43,481 nucleotides of DNA from a virus. The stretch covers positions 1-43,481 of IMG/VR virus record IMGVR_UViG_3300030388_001030; one strand, written 5' to 3'. The position numbers and the translations under genes were made by a program. The notes beneath the pieces were generated by a model. The model ran no database searches. It saw only the letters and a program-made list of their open reading frames with translations, and was not told the DNA's origin. Shown here piece after piece: positions 35,281-43,481 of this stretch; positions within the stretch are counted from its first letter, which is position 1, and each line of letters starts with the position of its first letter.

Positions 35281-36720
35281 ATGGCATTAACACCACAATT
35301 TGGTTCGATAGTACCATCGCAGCTGCAACAGCCGCTTGCTAATAACTATCTAACATTTGACGGTGCTGCTGGCGGAAACTTCGCACAGCAATACCTACCT
35401 GAACTTTACGAAGCAGAAGTAGAGCGTTACGGAAATCGTACGTTATCTGGATTCTTACGTATGGTTGGGGCTGAACTACCAATGACATCTGATCAAGTAA
35501 TATGGTCTGAGCAAAATAGACTACATGTAGCCTATGACAACTGTGTAATTAACAGTGCCGCAGGTACTATCACTATTCCAGTTGCTGCAACCATTATTAA
35601 CGTTATATCTCCACAACAAACTATCGTTGTGATGGATGACTTTGGTGCAGAATCAAAGTGTTTAGTAACAGGATCACAAACTGCAACAGGTGTATTAAAC
35701 GTGTTACCTTACGGTTCTGCTACATTAGCTACTGAAGGACTAGTTGGTACTGTAAAGATATTTGTTTACGGTTCTGAATATCCAAAAGGGACAAACACTA
35801 CAATTGCTGGAACTGGAGCACTGCAAATTGATGCGGTGAATAACATTTACCCTATTCAAACAATAACCCCTGCTTTCACTCAGTTCTCTAATAAGCCAAT
35901 CATCATTAGAACTCAATATTCAATCAATGGTTCTGACACAGCTCAGATCGGTTGGGTAGAAGTTGCTACTGAAGATGGAACAAATGGATACTTATGGTAC
36001 CTAAAAGCGGAGTCTGAAACAAGACTACGTTTTGAAGATTACCTAGAAATGTCTGTTGTAGAAGGTGAGCAGGTTGCTGCTACGTCTACAATCGCAGGTG
36101 TAACAGGTACAGAAGGTTTGTTTGCTGCTGTTGAAGACAGAGGTAATGTACAGGTTGGATTCTCTGCTGCTAATGGTATAAATGACTTTGATGATATTCT
36201 TAGAAATTTAGATACCCAAGGAGCAATTGAAGAGAACATGTTATTCTTAAACAGAAACACTAATCTTGATTTTGACGATATGCTAGCTGCAATATCTGCT
36301 GGTCAAAGCGGTGGAACTGCTTTTGGATTATTTGAAAACTCTGAAGAGATGGCGTTAAACCTAGGCTTTTCTGGTTTCCGTAGAGGATCTTACGATTTCT
36401 ACAAAACTGACTGGAAATACTTAAACGATGCTTCTACTCGTGGAGCTATGACTGGACCTGCGTCTATTGAAGGTATGTTAGTTCCTGCTGGAACTTCTAC
36501 TGTTTACGATCAGATTCTAGGAACAAATATCAGACGACCATTCTTACACGTTCGTTACCGTGCTTCACAAGCTGATGACAGACGTATGAAGTCTTGGTTA
36601 ACTGGTTCTGTTGGTGGAGCTTTCACTAGCGACCTAGATGCTATGACTGTAAACTTCTTATCTGAAAGATGTTTAGTTGTACAAGCTGCGAATAACTTCG
36701 TATTGTTCAAAGGAGCGTAA
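35281..36720 (+). CDS. Major capsid protein
   Basis: A 479-residue protein, Ala/Gly/Thr-rich, without cysteine clusters, expected to have the HK97 fold. Its N-terminal arm 'QLQQPLANNYLTFDGAAGG' then 'YLPELYEAEVERYGNRTLSGFLR' resembles capsid proteins of marine podovirus-like phages. It is codon-biased (GCT, GGT, ACT, CGT) as in a highly expressed gene, carries an A-rich leader and is followed at once by a strong terminator. Position after portal and scaffold supports the call. Confidence 0.88.
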   Translation: MALTPQFGSIVPSQLQQPLANNYLTFDGAAGGNFAQQYLPELYEAEVERYGNRTLSGFLRMVGAELPMTSDQVIWSEQNRLHVAYDNCVINSAAGTITIPVAATIINVISPQQTIVVMDDFGAESKCLVTGSQTATGVLNVLPYGSATLATEGLVGTVKIFVYGSEYPKGTNTTIAGTGALQIDAVNNIYPIQTITPAFTQFSNKPIIIRTQYSINGSDTAQIGWVEVATEDGTNGYLWYLKAESETRLRFEDYLEMSVVEGEQVAATSTIAGVTGTEGLFAAVEDRGNVQVGFSAANGINDFDDILRNLDTQGAIEENMLFLNRNTNLDFDDMLAAISAGQSGGTAFGLFENSEEMALNLGFSGFRRGSYDFYKTDWKYLNDASTRGAMTGPASIEGMLVPAGTSTVYDQILGTNIRRPFLHVRYRASQADDRRMKSWLTGSVGGAFTSDLDAMTVNFLSERCLVVQAANNFVLFKGA

Positions 36721-36738
36721 TCACTCAATAATAATTAT

Positions 36739-36770
36739 CCCTGTCTTCGGGCAGGGTTTTTATTTTTTTT
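36739..36770 (+). terminator. Rho-independent terminator after the capsid gene
   Basis: CCCTGTC-TTCG-GGCAGGG makes a 7-bp stem with an extra-stable UUCG loop (36739-36756), followed by TTTTTATTTTTTTT. It begins 19 bases after the capsid stop. It would set capsid mRNA level apart from the tail genes downstream. Confidence 0.95.
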
Positions 36771-36795
36771 ATAAACTATTTAATTATATTATATT

Positions 36796-37620
36796 ATGGC
36801 TAAAAAAGCTGAAGCAAAAAAAGTTGAGGTTGCACCTCAAAAAGAAGTAGTAACAAAAGTTGCTGCTCCATTAATACCCACAAAACCAAAGTGGGAAATA
36901 AAACCTAGAACTTATATTGTTAAAGGTAACAAACAACCATTAACATTAACAATTCCAGGTAAACATACTAGAAAAAGTCCTTTGTTATATTTTGATAAAG
37001 ATCAAGTAAAGCAAAGAGAATTAAGATATGCAACCAATATGAACAGTCCTTTTGCAGATGAGCAAAAAGGTGAAGCTACGTTAGGGCATATTACTTTTAG
37101 AGACGGTGTATTAAGTGTTCCAGAAGAAAATCAAATTCTTCAAAGACTACTTAGTTTGTATCACCCATTAAAAGATAAAAAATATTTTGAGTTCGATGCT
37201 GTTGAAGAGGCTGAAGATGATTTAGATATTATAGAAATGGAAGTGCACGCGCTTAATGCTGCAATGGAGATGGACGTAGATCAAGCTGAGGCTATACTTA
37301 GAGTTGAAAAAGGAAGCTCTGTTTCTAACATGAAGTCTAAAGAACTTAAAAGAGACTTGTTATTATTTGCTAAAAGAAAACCAGGTTTATTTTTAAACCT
37401 AGCTAACGACGAAAACGTTCAGCTAAGAAACTTTGGTATAAAAGCTATTGAAGCTCAAATAATTAATTTGTCACAAGATCAAAGAACTTTTCACTGGAGT
37501 TCAAATGACAGAAAACTATTTACTGTACCATTTGACGAAAACCCATACTCAGCTTTAGCTGCGTGGTTCAAAACAGATGAAGGTGTAGAAGTTTATAAAT
37601 CTATAGAAAAAAGAGTATAA
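36796..37620 (+). CDS. Unknown virion-associated protein after the capsid gene
   Basis: A 274-residue protein. Lys/Ala/Val-rich N-terminus ('AKKAEAKKVEVAPQKEVV') then a beta segment ('PRTYIVKGNKQPLTLTIPGKH'), an acidic helical centre and a helical C-terminal half ('LKRDLLLFAKRKPGLFLNLAND'). Found in the head-tail region; could be a head-completion or decoration protein. Similar position and layout occur in related phages by my recollection, but no function is known to me. Confidence 0.74.
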   Translation: MAKKAEAKKVEVAPQKEVVTKVAAPLIPTKPKWEIKPRTYIVKGNKQPLTLTIPGKHTRKSPLLYFDKDQVKQRELRYATNMNSPFADEQKGEATLGHITFRDGVLSVPEENQILQRLLSLYHPLKDKKYFEFDAVEEAEDDLDIIEMEVHALNAAMEMDVDQAEAILRVEKGSSVSNMKSKELKRDLLLFAKRKPGLFLNLANDENVQLRNFGIKAIEAQIINLSQDQRTFHWSSNDRKLFTVPFDENPYSALAAWFKTDEGVEVYKSIEKRV

Positions 37621-37640
37621 ACAAGTGATACTAATATATT

Positions 37641-37664
37641 AGGGTATCATATTAATGGTACCCT
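37641..37664 (+). other. Intergenic hairpin
   Basis: AGGGTATC-(8)-GGTACCCT forms an 8-bp stem with one G-U. It lies between the 274-residue gene and the connector gene. No U-run follows, so it is more likely an mRNA-stability, attenuation or processing element than a terminator. Confidence 0.5.
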
Positions 37665-37687
37665 GGTGTATTATAATTTAAAAAAGT

Positions 37688-38503
37688 ATGGCTGTAAACG
37701 TAAACACTGTATATCAAACAGTATTGTCTATAATAAATAAAGAGCAAAGAGGTTATTTAACCCCTGCTGAATTTAATGAGGTAGGTACTCAAGTTCAATT
37801 AGATATATTTGAAAAATACTTTGAAGACTTAAACCAGCAATTAAGAGTACCACAAGCAGATGTAGACTACTCTGACAGGGTTATGAATCTTGACGAAAAG
37901 TTAGCTATATTTAAAACATTTGGGTCAGCTGTATATGACAATACAAGTAGCTCAGGACTATCATACTTTACTTTACCAACCGTAGATAAATACGGAGCCA
38001 CTGTAGATTTTTACAGATTGGGTACCGCAATATATAAAGACGATAGAGGTAATCAAATAGAACTACAAAGATTATCTAGAACAGACTTCTACAATATAGA
38101 AAGATCTCCTTTAACAAAAGCAACAAAAAGTTTTCCTACGTATTTATACGAAAATAGAGGTAACGTAAGCGTTCCAGGCTCAGCTATAAACAGTCACTTA
38201 CAAAACGTAATATATGTAAATCCACCAAGCATAACGAGCAGTGTAGAAGTTGACTACATAAGAAAACCGGTTTCACCCATATGGGGTTTTACAACCGGTG
38301 CTAGGGGACAATACATATTTAATAGCAACTACTTCGACACTACTTTTGGTACAGGCTCTAGAGACTTTGAACTACATGAGTCAGAGCAAGTTAACATTAT
38401 ATTGAGAATATTAGCGTATGCCGGAATAATAATACAAGATCCTTCTATAATTCAAATAGCCTCGCAGCAAGTTCAAGGAAAAGAAGTAAACAAAAAAAGC
38501 TAA
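37688..38503 (+). CDS. Head-tail connector/adaptor-type virion protein
   Basis: A 271-residue protein. Helical start ('VYQTVLSIINKEQRGYLTPAEFN'), beta-rich centre, 'VEVDYIRKPVSPIWGF' and the C-terminal 'DFELHESEQVNIILRILAYAG' then 'DPSIIQIASQQVQ'. The 'DYIRKPxxPxW' and 'hESEqxxhxxxIL.yaG' motifs recur in structural proteins of marine and crAss-like phages placed between capsid and tail genes. Probably a ring or adaptor at the portal. Confidence 0.75.
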   Translation: MAVNVNTVYQTVLSIINKEQRGYLTPAEFNEVGTQVQLDIFEKYFEDLNQQLRVPQADVDYSDRVMNLDEKLAIFKTFGSAVYDNTSSSGLSYFTLPTVDKYGATVDFYRLGTAIYKDDRGNQIELQRLSRTDFYNIERSPLTKATKSFPTYLYENRGNVSVPGSAINSHLQNVIYVNPPSITSSVEVDYIRKPVSPIWGFTTGARGQYIFNSNYFDTTFGTGSRDFELHESEQVNIILRILAYAGIIIQDPSIIQIASQQVQGKEVNKKS

Positions 38504-38506
38504 TAG

Positions 38507-39715
38507 ATGGGAGTTATAAACGAAACTAATCAACAATACTACGCTGGAGCTCAAGGCTTTACAGTTGCAAACGCTTTAGGTCAAACTGATTTTACATTTA
38601 CTTTTGATACTAATATAGTGTTTGGATCTTTTGATCCTACAGCAGTAGACTATGCTTTAAACAATTTTAAGCTATATAGTAGCACTGACGGTATAACTTA
38701 CACTGAATACATAGCGCCTTATACTGTAACAGGTAACACTATAAAGTTAGCAACAACACTTGATCAAAACAAAGTTTTGGTGTGTCAGCTAAAAAGATTA
38801 GATGGCGGTGATTATGGTAACAGAGATGCTTATGGTACAGCTACAGAAAACAATTACGGTAGCTATGAGTACATAACACTTAACAATATAGTAAATAATT
38901 TTATAGTAGCTTATGTAGGTGCAGGTAAGTTAATACCAAGTGTAAAAAGAACTGACTTAGTTTTTCACGCAAAACGTGCTTTACAAGAATTTAGCTATGA
39001 TACTTTAAAAAGTATTAAATCTCAAGAGCTTACAATTCCACCTAGCTTAAGTGTTGTTACGCCTCAAGACTACGTAAACTACGTTCGTATGTCGTGGATT
39101 GATATGGCTGGTGTGCAAAGAATAATATACCCAGCAAACAATCTAACTAACTCTCCTTATAGGACCCCATTGCAAGACTCTAAGGGTATTCCAACTCAAG
39201 ATAACTTCGGTGAAAATTTACAAGGAACGTCGATAACAGAAGAGAGATGGAAAAGTAATAGCCAAGGCGAATTACAAGGAGAATTTAATGCTAGTGTAGA
39301 CTGGTCTGGTTTTGATTGGGGTTATGGTGGAATGATTAATGAAGGCTATGGCCAATTATACGGTTTAGATCCACAGTATTCTCAAGTAAATGGCTGGTTT
39401 AACATGAACGACAGAGAGGGTAAAATATCTTTTTCAAGTAATTTAGTTGGTAAGCTTATAATACTAGAGTACGTCTCTGATGGCTTAGCTTATGACATGG
39501 ATAGTAGAATACCTAAATTAGCAGAAGCTGCTTTATACGCATACCTATCACATGCTGTGCTGGCTAGTAGAATTAATCAACCCGAGTACATAGTACAAAG
39601 ATTAAAAAGAGAAGCTAGCTCTAAATTAAGAAATGCAAAGATAAGATTGTCTAATATAAAACTTGGTGAAATAGTACAAGTTATGAGAGGCAAATCTAAA
39701 TGGATAAAACACTAG
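38507..39715 (+). CDS. Tail tubular (T7 gp11-like) / adaptor protein
   Basis: A 402-residue protein. N-terminal ~110 residues are a beta domain ('YYAGAQGFTVANALGQTDFTF' in outline); the middle has 'NNIVNNFIVAYVGAGKLIPSVKRTDLVFHAKRALQEFSYD' and 'ELTIPPSLSVVTPQDYVNYVRM', features I associate with podovirus tail-tube/adaptor proteins; the C-terminus is helical and basic. It lies directly before the giant nozzle-type gene, as gp11 before gp12 in T7. Fold-level call only. Confidence 0.68.
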   Translation: MGVINETNQQYYAGAQGFTVANALGQTDFTFTFDTNIVFGSFDPTAVDYALNNFKLYSSTDGITYTEYIAPYTVTGNTIKLATTLDQNKVLVCQLKRLDGGDYGNRDAYGTATENNYGSYEYITLNNIVNNFIVAYVGAGKLIPSVKRTDLVFHAKRALQEFSYDTLKSIKSQELTIPPSLSVVTPQDYVNYVRMSWIDMAGVQRIIYPANNLTNSPYRTPLQDSKGIPTQDNFGENLQGTSITEERWKSNSQGELQGEFNASVDWSGFDWGYGGMINEGYGQLYGLDPQYSQVNGWFNMNDREGKISFSSNLVGKLIILEYVSDGLAYDMDSRIPKLAEAALYAYLSHAVLASRINQPEYIVQRLKREASSKLRNAKIRLSNIKLGEIVQVMRGKSKWIKH

Positions 39716-39721
39716 AATTAA

Positions 39722-42700
39722 ATGGCAGAGTTTAAAAATGTTTTTATAAAATCTAAAATGAACAAGGATCTTGATGATCGCTTGTTACCACAAGGTGAAT
39801 ATAGAGACGCATTAAATATACAGGTCAGTAAGTCAGAATCTTCGGACGTTGGTGCACTAGAAAACGTTTTAGGTAATAGTAAGCTAATTAACTTTAGTGA
39901 AATAACAGGTAATGCTAATGTGGTATGTATAGGTTATTTGGCTTCAGAAGTTAATTCTTGTGTATTCTTTTTTTTAACTGATAATACATTAGCTACTAAT
40001 TTAAACGGTAGATACGAACCTTCAGCCTCTAATTTTATAGTTAGATCTACTATATTGCAAGAGATATCTATTCAAAATACAGTTCTGGTTAAAGGTGCTT
40101 TTTTAAATTTTTGGGAAGGTAGTCCAATATACGGGGTTAATTTGCTAGAAGATTTATTGTTTTGGACTGACAATAGAAATCAGCCTAGAAAAATAAACGT
40201 AGAATCAGCTCAAAACGATATTACTTATTACACTATAGAGGATACTATTAGCGTGGCTAAATACATGCCGTATAATGCACCAATACTCTGGCAAGAAATA
40301 ACTTCAAATATGGCAGCTGCTAATCCAGCGTTGCTACCAGCTGTTGGTGACTACCAAACTACAATGCAAGATGTTGTTAGTGTGAACTTACCACAAAACG
40401 CCATTAATAATGGGCCAAACTTAGACCCGGTTCCAAATCCTTATTACGATCCAGTATATAGAGGAGATCCTGATTACTTAGAAGAAAAATTTATAAGGTT
40501 TAGTTATAGATTTAAATTTGATGATGGAGAATACTCTTTATTTGCGCCATTTACTCAAGAATGTTTTATACCTAAACAAGATGGTTATTTTCTTTTAAAC
40601 TCCGGCGCTGCTAATAATAATGAAAATGATATGTCTGCTGCGTATAGAAGTACTATAGTAGACTTTATGGAAAACAAGGTTAATAAGCTAACGTTGCTTA
40701 TTGACATGCCTACAAATGGAGATCCTGCGTTTCCAGCAACATCCCTATTAAATACTACTGATTATTTTAAAATAACTGAAATAGAAATATTGTTTAAAGA
40801 GTCGGATGGAGCTGCTGTGTTAGTTGTAGATACTATATCTGCTGCTGAAATAAAAGCTCAAACCAGTCCATTTGTATCACCTCAGACAAACACGTTTGAA
40901 TATGTATATTCTGGAACAAAGCCTTTTAAAACGCTACCAGAAGACCAGCTAACTAGAGTATATGATAAAGTACCTGTAAAAGCTCTAGGTCAAGAAATAA
41001 TAAGCAATAGGGTTGTTTACAGTAATTTTCAGACAAGACACACTCCTCCACCTACGCTTAATTACAATGTAGGAACTGGGCCAAAAAATCCTTTTGACGT
41101 AACTACTCCAGTAACACCTGTAGAGTGGAGAACAAGTATCGTAGAATACCCAAACAGCTCTTTGAAACAAAATAGAAACTATCAAGCTGGTTTTGTTTTG
41201 TCGGATAGATTCGGTAGAACAACCTCTACTTTGTTATCAAATACAGCTAAATCAAGCGTTGGTTTAGTAAAAAATCTTTCTACTATTTATTCACCGTACA
41301 ACGACGAAACCGTAAACATAGGCCGATGGCCAGGTGATACGCTTTTAGTTTCAGTTAATGAAACAATAAATGGAACCCCTGTACAGCCAAGACTATACCC
41401 AGGATTATACAACGGAAATCCTACCGTTTCAACTTACAACCCTTTGGGGTTTGAGACATGGAAAATAGTTGTCAAGCAGCAAGAACAAGATTATTACAAT
41501 GTGTATCTGCCTGGTATATTGGCTTCATATCCCGAAGACGCCACCAAAGAGCTGGGCCTTACATCTCATATAGTACTGTTTAATGACAACATAAACAAGG
41601 TTCCTAGGGACTTAGCAGAAGTGGGTCCTGATCAAAAACAATTTAGAAGCTCTGTTCAGTTGTTTGGTAGGGTTCAAAATACAAACACAACACCATCTTC
41701 TGGGTTAGGTTCTCTTTCACCAGACCTAGGGGTTGTTAATCAACAATACTACCCTTCTAGATTTTCAGATACAGTTTCTACAATACAAGACGAGTTTGGT
41801 TTATTTAATGTAGATCAAGCAGCGAATCCTTTTCCAAATGATTTTACATTGGCTTTTTATGAGGCAGAATCAAATCCATTAATAGGTAGAATAAGCACAA
41901 CTAATAAAATAGGTCAAATAGTACCACCATCATCGAGCTACAGCATAGAAAATTTAGCTGTATACGAAACAGAACCCGTAGAATCAAAACTAGATATATA
42001 CTGGGAAACAAGTACAAGTGGTACTATAGCTGACTTAAATGCACAGGTTATAGCCACTGGTAATCAGACTATATTTGGAATAGTAAATTTTGCTTGGAAT
42101 TTTACAGAATATTGGGGTATACAGACAGCTGCTTCAAGCCCTTGGGATCCAGTGGTTACGGGGTCACCAGAACCTGCTTCACTTGCGGCTCCTCCATTAG
42201 TGCCTAGCATCTCCAATGGTAGTTTAGGTAGGTTTAGATCTGTTATTGGTAGAGACGGAGACACGAATTCTCAGTTTTGGTTTCAAGATGGGTTAAATGT
42301 ACCAATTCAAAATATTGAAATAGTTAGCTTTGAAGTAATCAATGACAACGCCACTGATGTTACCGAAGATTTCGACTTCTTACAAATATATGGAACAAAT
42401 TCTACAACGCCAGGAACTGGCACTTATAGAAATTACCAAGGATTAACAGGTCCAAACCAAGCAATTCCAACACCAGCATTTACCCATGATACATTCATAA
42501 TTGTTAACAAGTTATACAGGGTATGGAAAAGTAATAATGAAGCCGCGCAAAACTTTACTGTTACAATAAAAGTTAAAGATGTAGCCGGCGGAGCAACAGC
42601 ACCTGAGTTTGTAAGAGTTTTTAATCCTTCGCTTAACGATACAGTTCTTGACGACGAAGCTACAATACATGTAGGTGCAAAGCAAATACCTGTAACCTCA

Positions 42701-43481
42701 GCTCAAGAACAGTGGGGACAAGTGGCTCAACCTATACAGAACTACATACAACCATCTCCTCTGCCTCCGGCCGCTGGAATATTTTTTGAGTATGGAGAAA
42801 CAGGTGGAAACTTAGTTCAGTTTTTTGGAATGAACGGAGCTAACGAAGGTGATAGTTCCGGTATATCGCCAGTTTATCAAAATCAAAACGGATTAGAGTG
42901 GTCTATAACAGCACAGCAACAACCGTTTCAAGCGCCTAATCCAGGAGAAAACCCAATAACAAATATTGCGGAGATATTTGAAATAAACGCGGTAACAGGT
43001 ATATTAACTGAAATAGAGCCAGGGCAAGGAATAGGCTTATATTATTTAACGATAGGACTTGTTTCTGGAGATAGCACGACATTAGCTAATTTTAATCTTA
43101 AACTAACAATTGGTAGGCCTACAGCTACTGGATCTTATGAACATAATCTTCGCGGGGCAGACGCAATACAGCTTGAATACGACAGCTCATATATTTTCAA
43201 TTTACATCAAACACTAGGAAACTCATCTCCCGGGTTCCCCGATAATAACACGTTTCCTCCATTATCTTCATGGGCATATGCTAGTCTGCCAATAAGTGGT
43301 ATTAGTCCTGGGACTACTACACCGGCACTCATATTTGACCACTCATATCCTGAGCCAGGGCGCTTGCAAGATTTATTAGATCCTACACCTATAACTGATC
43401 CAAACACTGGATTACCCACTGGGGCAAGTGGCCCTATCAGTGGACCATTTACCCCACTGCTTGCAGGACAATCCTTTAGCA
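39722..43481 (+). CDS. Large tail-nozzle (T7 gp12-like) type virion protein, cut by window end
   Basis: An open frame of 1253 codons from the ATG at 39722 to the window edge without a stop. The start 'MAEFKNVFIKSKMNKDLDDR' followed by 'LLPQGEYRDALNIQVSKSE' and 'VGALENVLGN' is a pattern I know from large podovirus tail proteins: the nozzle begins by describing a '...GEYxDAxNxxv...' strand. The remainder is beta-rich, with many Asn/Thr/Pro and repeated domain-like blocks (e.g. 'KLDIYWETSTSGTI', 'FEYGETGGNLVQFFG'), suggesting added receptor-contact or cadherin-like domains; T7 gp12 itself is 794 residues. The C-terminus is unseen. Confidence 0.75.
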   Translation, partial: MAEFKNVFIKSKMNKDLDDRLLPQGEYRDALNIQVSKSESSDVGALENVLGNSKLINFSEITGNANVVCIGYLASEVNSCVFFFLTDNTLATNLNGRYEPSASNFIVRSTILQEISIQNTVLVKGAFLNFWEGSPIYGVNLLEDLLFWTDNRNQPRKINVESAQNDITYYTIEDTISVAKYMPYNAPILWQEITSNMAAANPALLPAVGDYQTTMQDVVSVNLPQNAINNGPNLDPVPNPYYDPVYRGDPDYLEEKFIRFSYRFKFDDGEYSLFAPFTQECFIPKQDGYFLLNSGAANNNENDMSAAYRSTIVDFMENKVNKLTLLIDMPTNGDPAFPATSLLNTTDYFKITEIEILFKESDGAAVLVVDTISAAEIKAQTSPFVSPQTNTFEYVYSGTKPFKTLPEDQLTRVYDKVPVKALGQEIISNRVVYSNFQTRHTPPPTLNYNVGTGPKNPFDVTTPVTPVEWRTSIVEYPNSSLKQNRNYQAGFVLSDRFGRTTSTLLSNTAKSSVGLVKNLSTIYSPYNDETVNIGRWPGDTLLVSVNETINGTPVQPRLYPGLYNGNPTVSTYNPLGFETWKIVVKQQEQDYYNVYLPGILASYPEDATKELGLTSHIVLFNDNINKVPRDLAEVGPDQKQFRSSVQLFGRVQNTNTTPSSGLGSLSPDLGVVNQQYYPSRFSDTVSTIQDEFGLFNVDQAANPFPNDFTLAFYEAESNPLIGRISTTNKIGQIVPPSSSYSIENLAVYETEPVESKLDIYWETSTSGTIADLNAQVIATGNQTIFGIVNFAWNFTEYWGIQTAASSPWDPVVTGSPEPASLAAPPLVPSISNGSLGRFRSVIGRDGDTNSQFWFQDGLNVPIQNIEIVSFEVINDNATDVTEDFDFLQIYGTNSTTPGTGTYRNYQGLTGPNQAIPTPAFTHDTFIIVNKLYRVWKSNNEAAQNFTVTIKVKDVAGGATAPEFVRVFNPSLNDTVLDDEATIHVGAKQIPVTSAQEQWGQVAQPIQNYIQPSPLPPAAGIFFEYGETGGNLVQFFGMNGANEGDSSGISPVYQNQNGLEWSITAQQQPFQAPNPGENPITNIAEIFEINAVTGILTEIEPGQGIGLYYLTIGLVSGDSTTLANFNLKLTIGRPTATGSYEHNLRGADAIQLEYDSSYIFNLHQTLGNSSPGFPDNNTFPPLSSWAYASLPISGISPGTTTPALIFDHSYPEPGRLQDLLDPTPITDPNTGLPTGASGPISGPFTPLLAGQSFS

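Noticed and set aside
1-43481. CRISPR array, insertion sequence, integrase or attachment site
   Set aside because: No regularly spaced repeats, transposase or recombinase motifs were seen; the repeated promoter motif is dispersed before genes and is not an array.

Overview
The window reads as part of an AT-rich, strictly virulent-looking tailed phage genome (two divergent gene arms, packaging and virion genes, phage-type replication and recombination genes, no integrase). A Bacteroidetes (probably marine Flavobacteriia) host is suggested by a secreted protein whose signal peptide ends in the typical '...LKAQ', by A-rich leaders with almost no Shine-Dalgarno sequences, and by many TAATG/ATGA stop-start couplings. 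The host assignment is inference. The tail genes (tubular/nozzle-like proteins, no tape measure or sheath seen) point to a podovirus-type virion.

Layout. Left arm, minus strand, 18.1 kb down to 1. From 18.1 to 11.7 kb there is a run of about 25 very small genes of unknown function. It is interrupted by structured, tRNA-like RNAs and driven by repeated copies of one promoter motif (TACAAA...TGATAATATAAT). From 11.7 to 1 kb come DNA ligase, an HTH protein, a sigma-70-like factor, an ERF annealing protein with its PD-(D/E)XK exonuclease, an SSB, a T7-gp4-type primase-helicase, a thymidylate synthase/dCMP hydroxymethylase-family enzyme, two all-alpha NTP pyrophosphatase-like proteins, an endonuclease, and class I ribonucleotide reductase beta and alpha (alpha cut by the window edge). 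DNA polymerase is not in the window.

Control region, 18.08-18.47 kb: outward promoters and a 43-bp dyad element. The only other copy of that element I found overlaps the start codon of the HTH gene that heads the sigma-factor operon at 10.3 kb. The HTH/sigma pair may therefore both autoregulate and switch on the right arm (inference).

Right arm, plus strand, 18.47 kb to the end: two unknown proteins, a phage GroEL and GroES, a winged-helix-like protein, small virion and fibre-like proteins, a secreted protein, a 3-TM holin, a protein made of two GroES-like barrels, a putative small terminase, large terminase, portal, scaffold, major capsid protein with a UUCG terminator behind it, then connector, tail-tubular and tail-nozzle-like proteins. 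The last gene runs off the window.

Most notable: (1) a set of reduced tRNA-like RNAs with clear acceptor and T arms but no normal cloverleaf, one of which resembles the tRNA-like domain of tmRNA including G3-U70; (2) the duplicated 43-bp dyad; (3) the three-part chaperonin set; (4) an Asp at the specificity position of the thymidylate synthase homologue; (5) a patch of foreign codon usage inside the terminase ATPase.
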